DNA of 7,211 bases from Candidatus Cloacimonadota bacterium (GTDB lineage Bacteria > Cloacimonadota > Cloacimonadia > JGIOTU-2 > B8-G9), in NCBI GenBank assembly GCA_003647765.1, contig QMNM01000070.1, positions 1 to 7,211 of the forward strand, given 5' to 3'. The translations under genes and the position numbers were made by a program. Positions 5,681 to 7,211 of this stretch are shown piece after piece. Each line of letters begins with the position of its first letter. Within the stretch, counting starts at the first letter, position 1. The notes beneath the pieces were generated by a model, which was not told where the DNA came from, ran no database searches, and worked only from the letters and a program-made list of their open reading frames with translations.

Positions 5681-5876
5681 GAATCCACTATAAAAACCAT
5701 TAAAATGGTTAAAATGGGCTTATCGTATTCTATTACCCACAACTGAAGTTGTGGGCTTCTTGAAATTACTATCAGCGGTCATTCGGTGGATAAGAAGCCC
5801 ACAGTTTTAACTGTGGGTAAAATGTAAAAAGAATCTGATTTTAACCTATTCAGTAGTTTTTAGAGCAGGATCATTT
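5681..5876. repeat. Direct repeat copy B (about 196 bases), upstream of aspS
   Basis: This is the second copy of the block at 3595-3789, offset by 2087 bases and in the same orientation. Its parts are the palindrome 5695-5710, inverted units 5733-5761 and 5792-5820, hairpin 1 at 5736-5755, hairpin 2 at 5798-5817, and a shared tail ending TTCAGTAGTTTTTAGAG (5849-5865). It begins 35 bases upstream of the aspS start, so the aspS promoter must lie inside it, beyond it, or in the short gap 5647-5680, where I see no clear promoter. If transcription starts beyond the repeat, the aspS leader would carry both hairpins. Confidence 0.85.
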
Positions 5877-6045
5877 TTGATTTTTCTATATTCTTTTAAT
5901 ATCCATTCTTCTGCATGCACACAAGAGTTAATTAGTTAATTTAAGAATTATTTTTTGTATCTTTTTACGCACTATGCCTTACGCATTTTCGTTGCTAATA
6001 TTGCAGACGCGAACTTATACAAACTGAACGAACTTACGCGAACCT
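5877..6045. other. Intergenic space with short degenerate repeats and no convincing gene
   Basis: This stretch lies between repeat copy B and the DUF3108 gene stop. It holds TTACGCA twice (5965-5971 and 5979-5985), ACGCGAAC twice (6007-6014 and 6036-6043) with CGAACTTA at 6029-6036 between them, and GTTAATTA/GTTAATTT in tandem (5927-5942). These look like decayed dispersed repeats. I found no good terminator for the DUF3108 gene here. A short minus-strand open frame crosses from 5935 into the repeat tail and stops at 5846; it is discussed under findings. Confidence 0.45.

Positions 6046-7211
<1,166 letters not shown>

Noticed and set aside
5647-5876. T-box or other aminoacyl-tRNA-responsive leader for aspS in copy B
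   Set aside because: The same structured sequence occurs downstream of aspS and shows no specifier loop or T-box consensus; it is explained better as a dispersed element.

Overview
This AT-rich window (about one third G+C by eye) comes from a bacterial chromosome. Several things point to an FCB-group candidate lineage such as Cloacimonadota or a WOR-3-like relative. These are the FlgD-like C-terminal sorting tail, an exported SagB-type oxidoreductase, a DUF3108 protein next to a CorC/HlyC-type protein, and intergenic spaces full of degenerate repeats. The assignment is an inference from gene content and style; no marker in the window settles it.

Left part, plus strand (1-3528): the last 44 codons of a secreted or surface protein; a 37-base GC-rich double repeat that folds as a hairpin; a SagB-type nitroreductase-family protein with an N-terminal hydrophobic segment; panD and panC, which make beta-alanine and then pantothenate for CoA synthesis; and a saccharopine-dehydrogenase-superfamily enzyme most like lysine 6-dehydrogenase. 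The spaces between these genes are 50-125 bases. They hold shared short motifs, so co-transcription is possible but not proven.

Middle (3529-6045): aspS on the minus strand, flanked on both sides by a roughly 196-base direct repeat (copies 2087 bases apart). The central 98 bases of the two copies are identical. Each core is a pair of inverted 29-base units whose hairpin stems differ by compensating changes, like a REPIN/BIME or a minimal IS200/IS605-type palindromic element. A plus-strand intrinsic terminator overlaps the aspS stop codon, so the transcript entering from the lysine dehydrogenase gene probably carries repeat copy A in its 3' end. Spaces around the repeats contain further decayed repeat sequence.

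Right part, minus strand (6046-7211): a secreted DUF3108 protein whose start overlaps the end of a CorC/HlyC-type CBS-domain protein, which runs off the window.

The coding genes are ordinary housekeeping or accessory genes. The most unusual content is the repeat architecture around aspS, the self-complementary double repeat at 146-182, and a shared motif in front of panD and panC. I see no defence system, CRISPR array, transposase gene, tRNA or rRNA.
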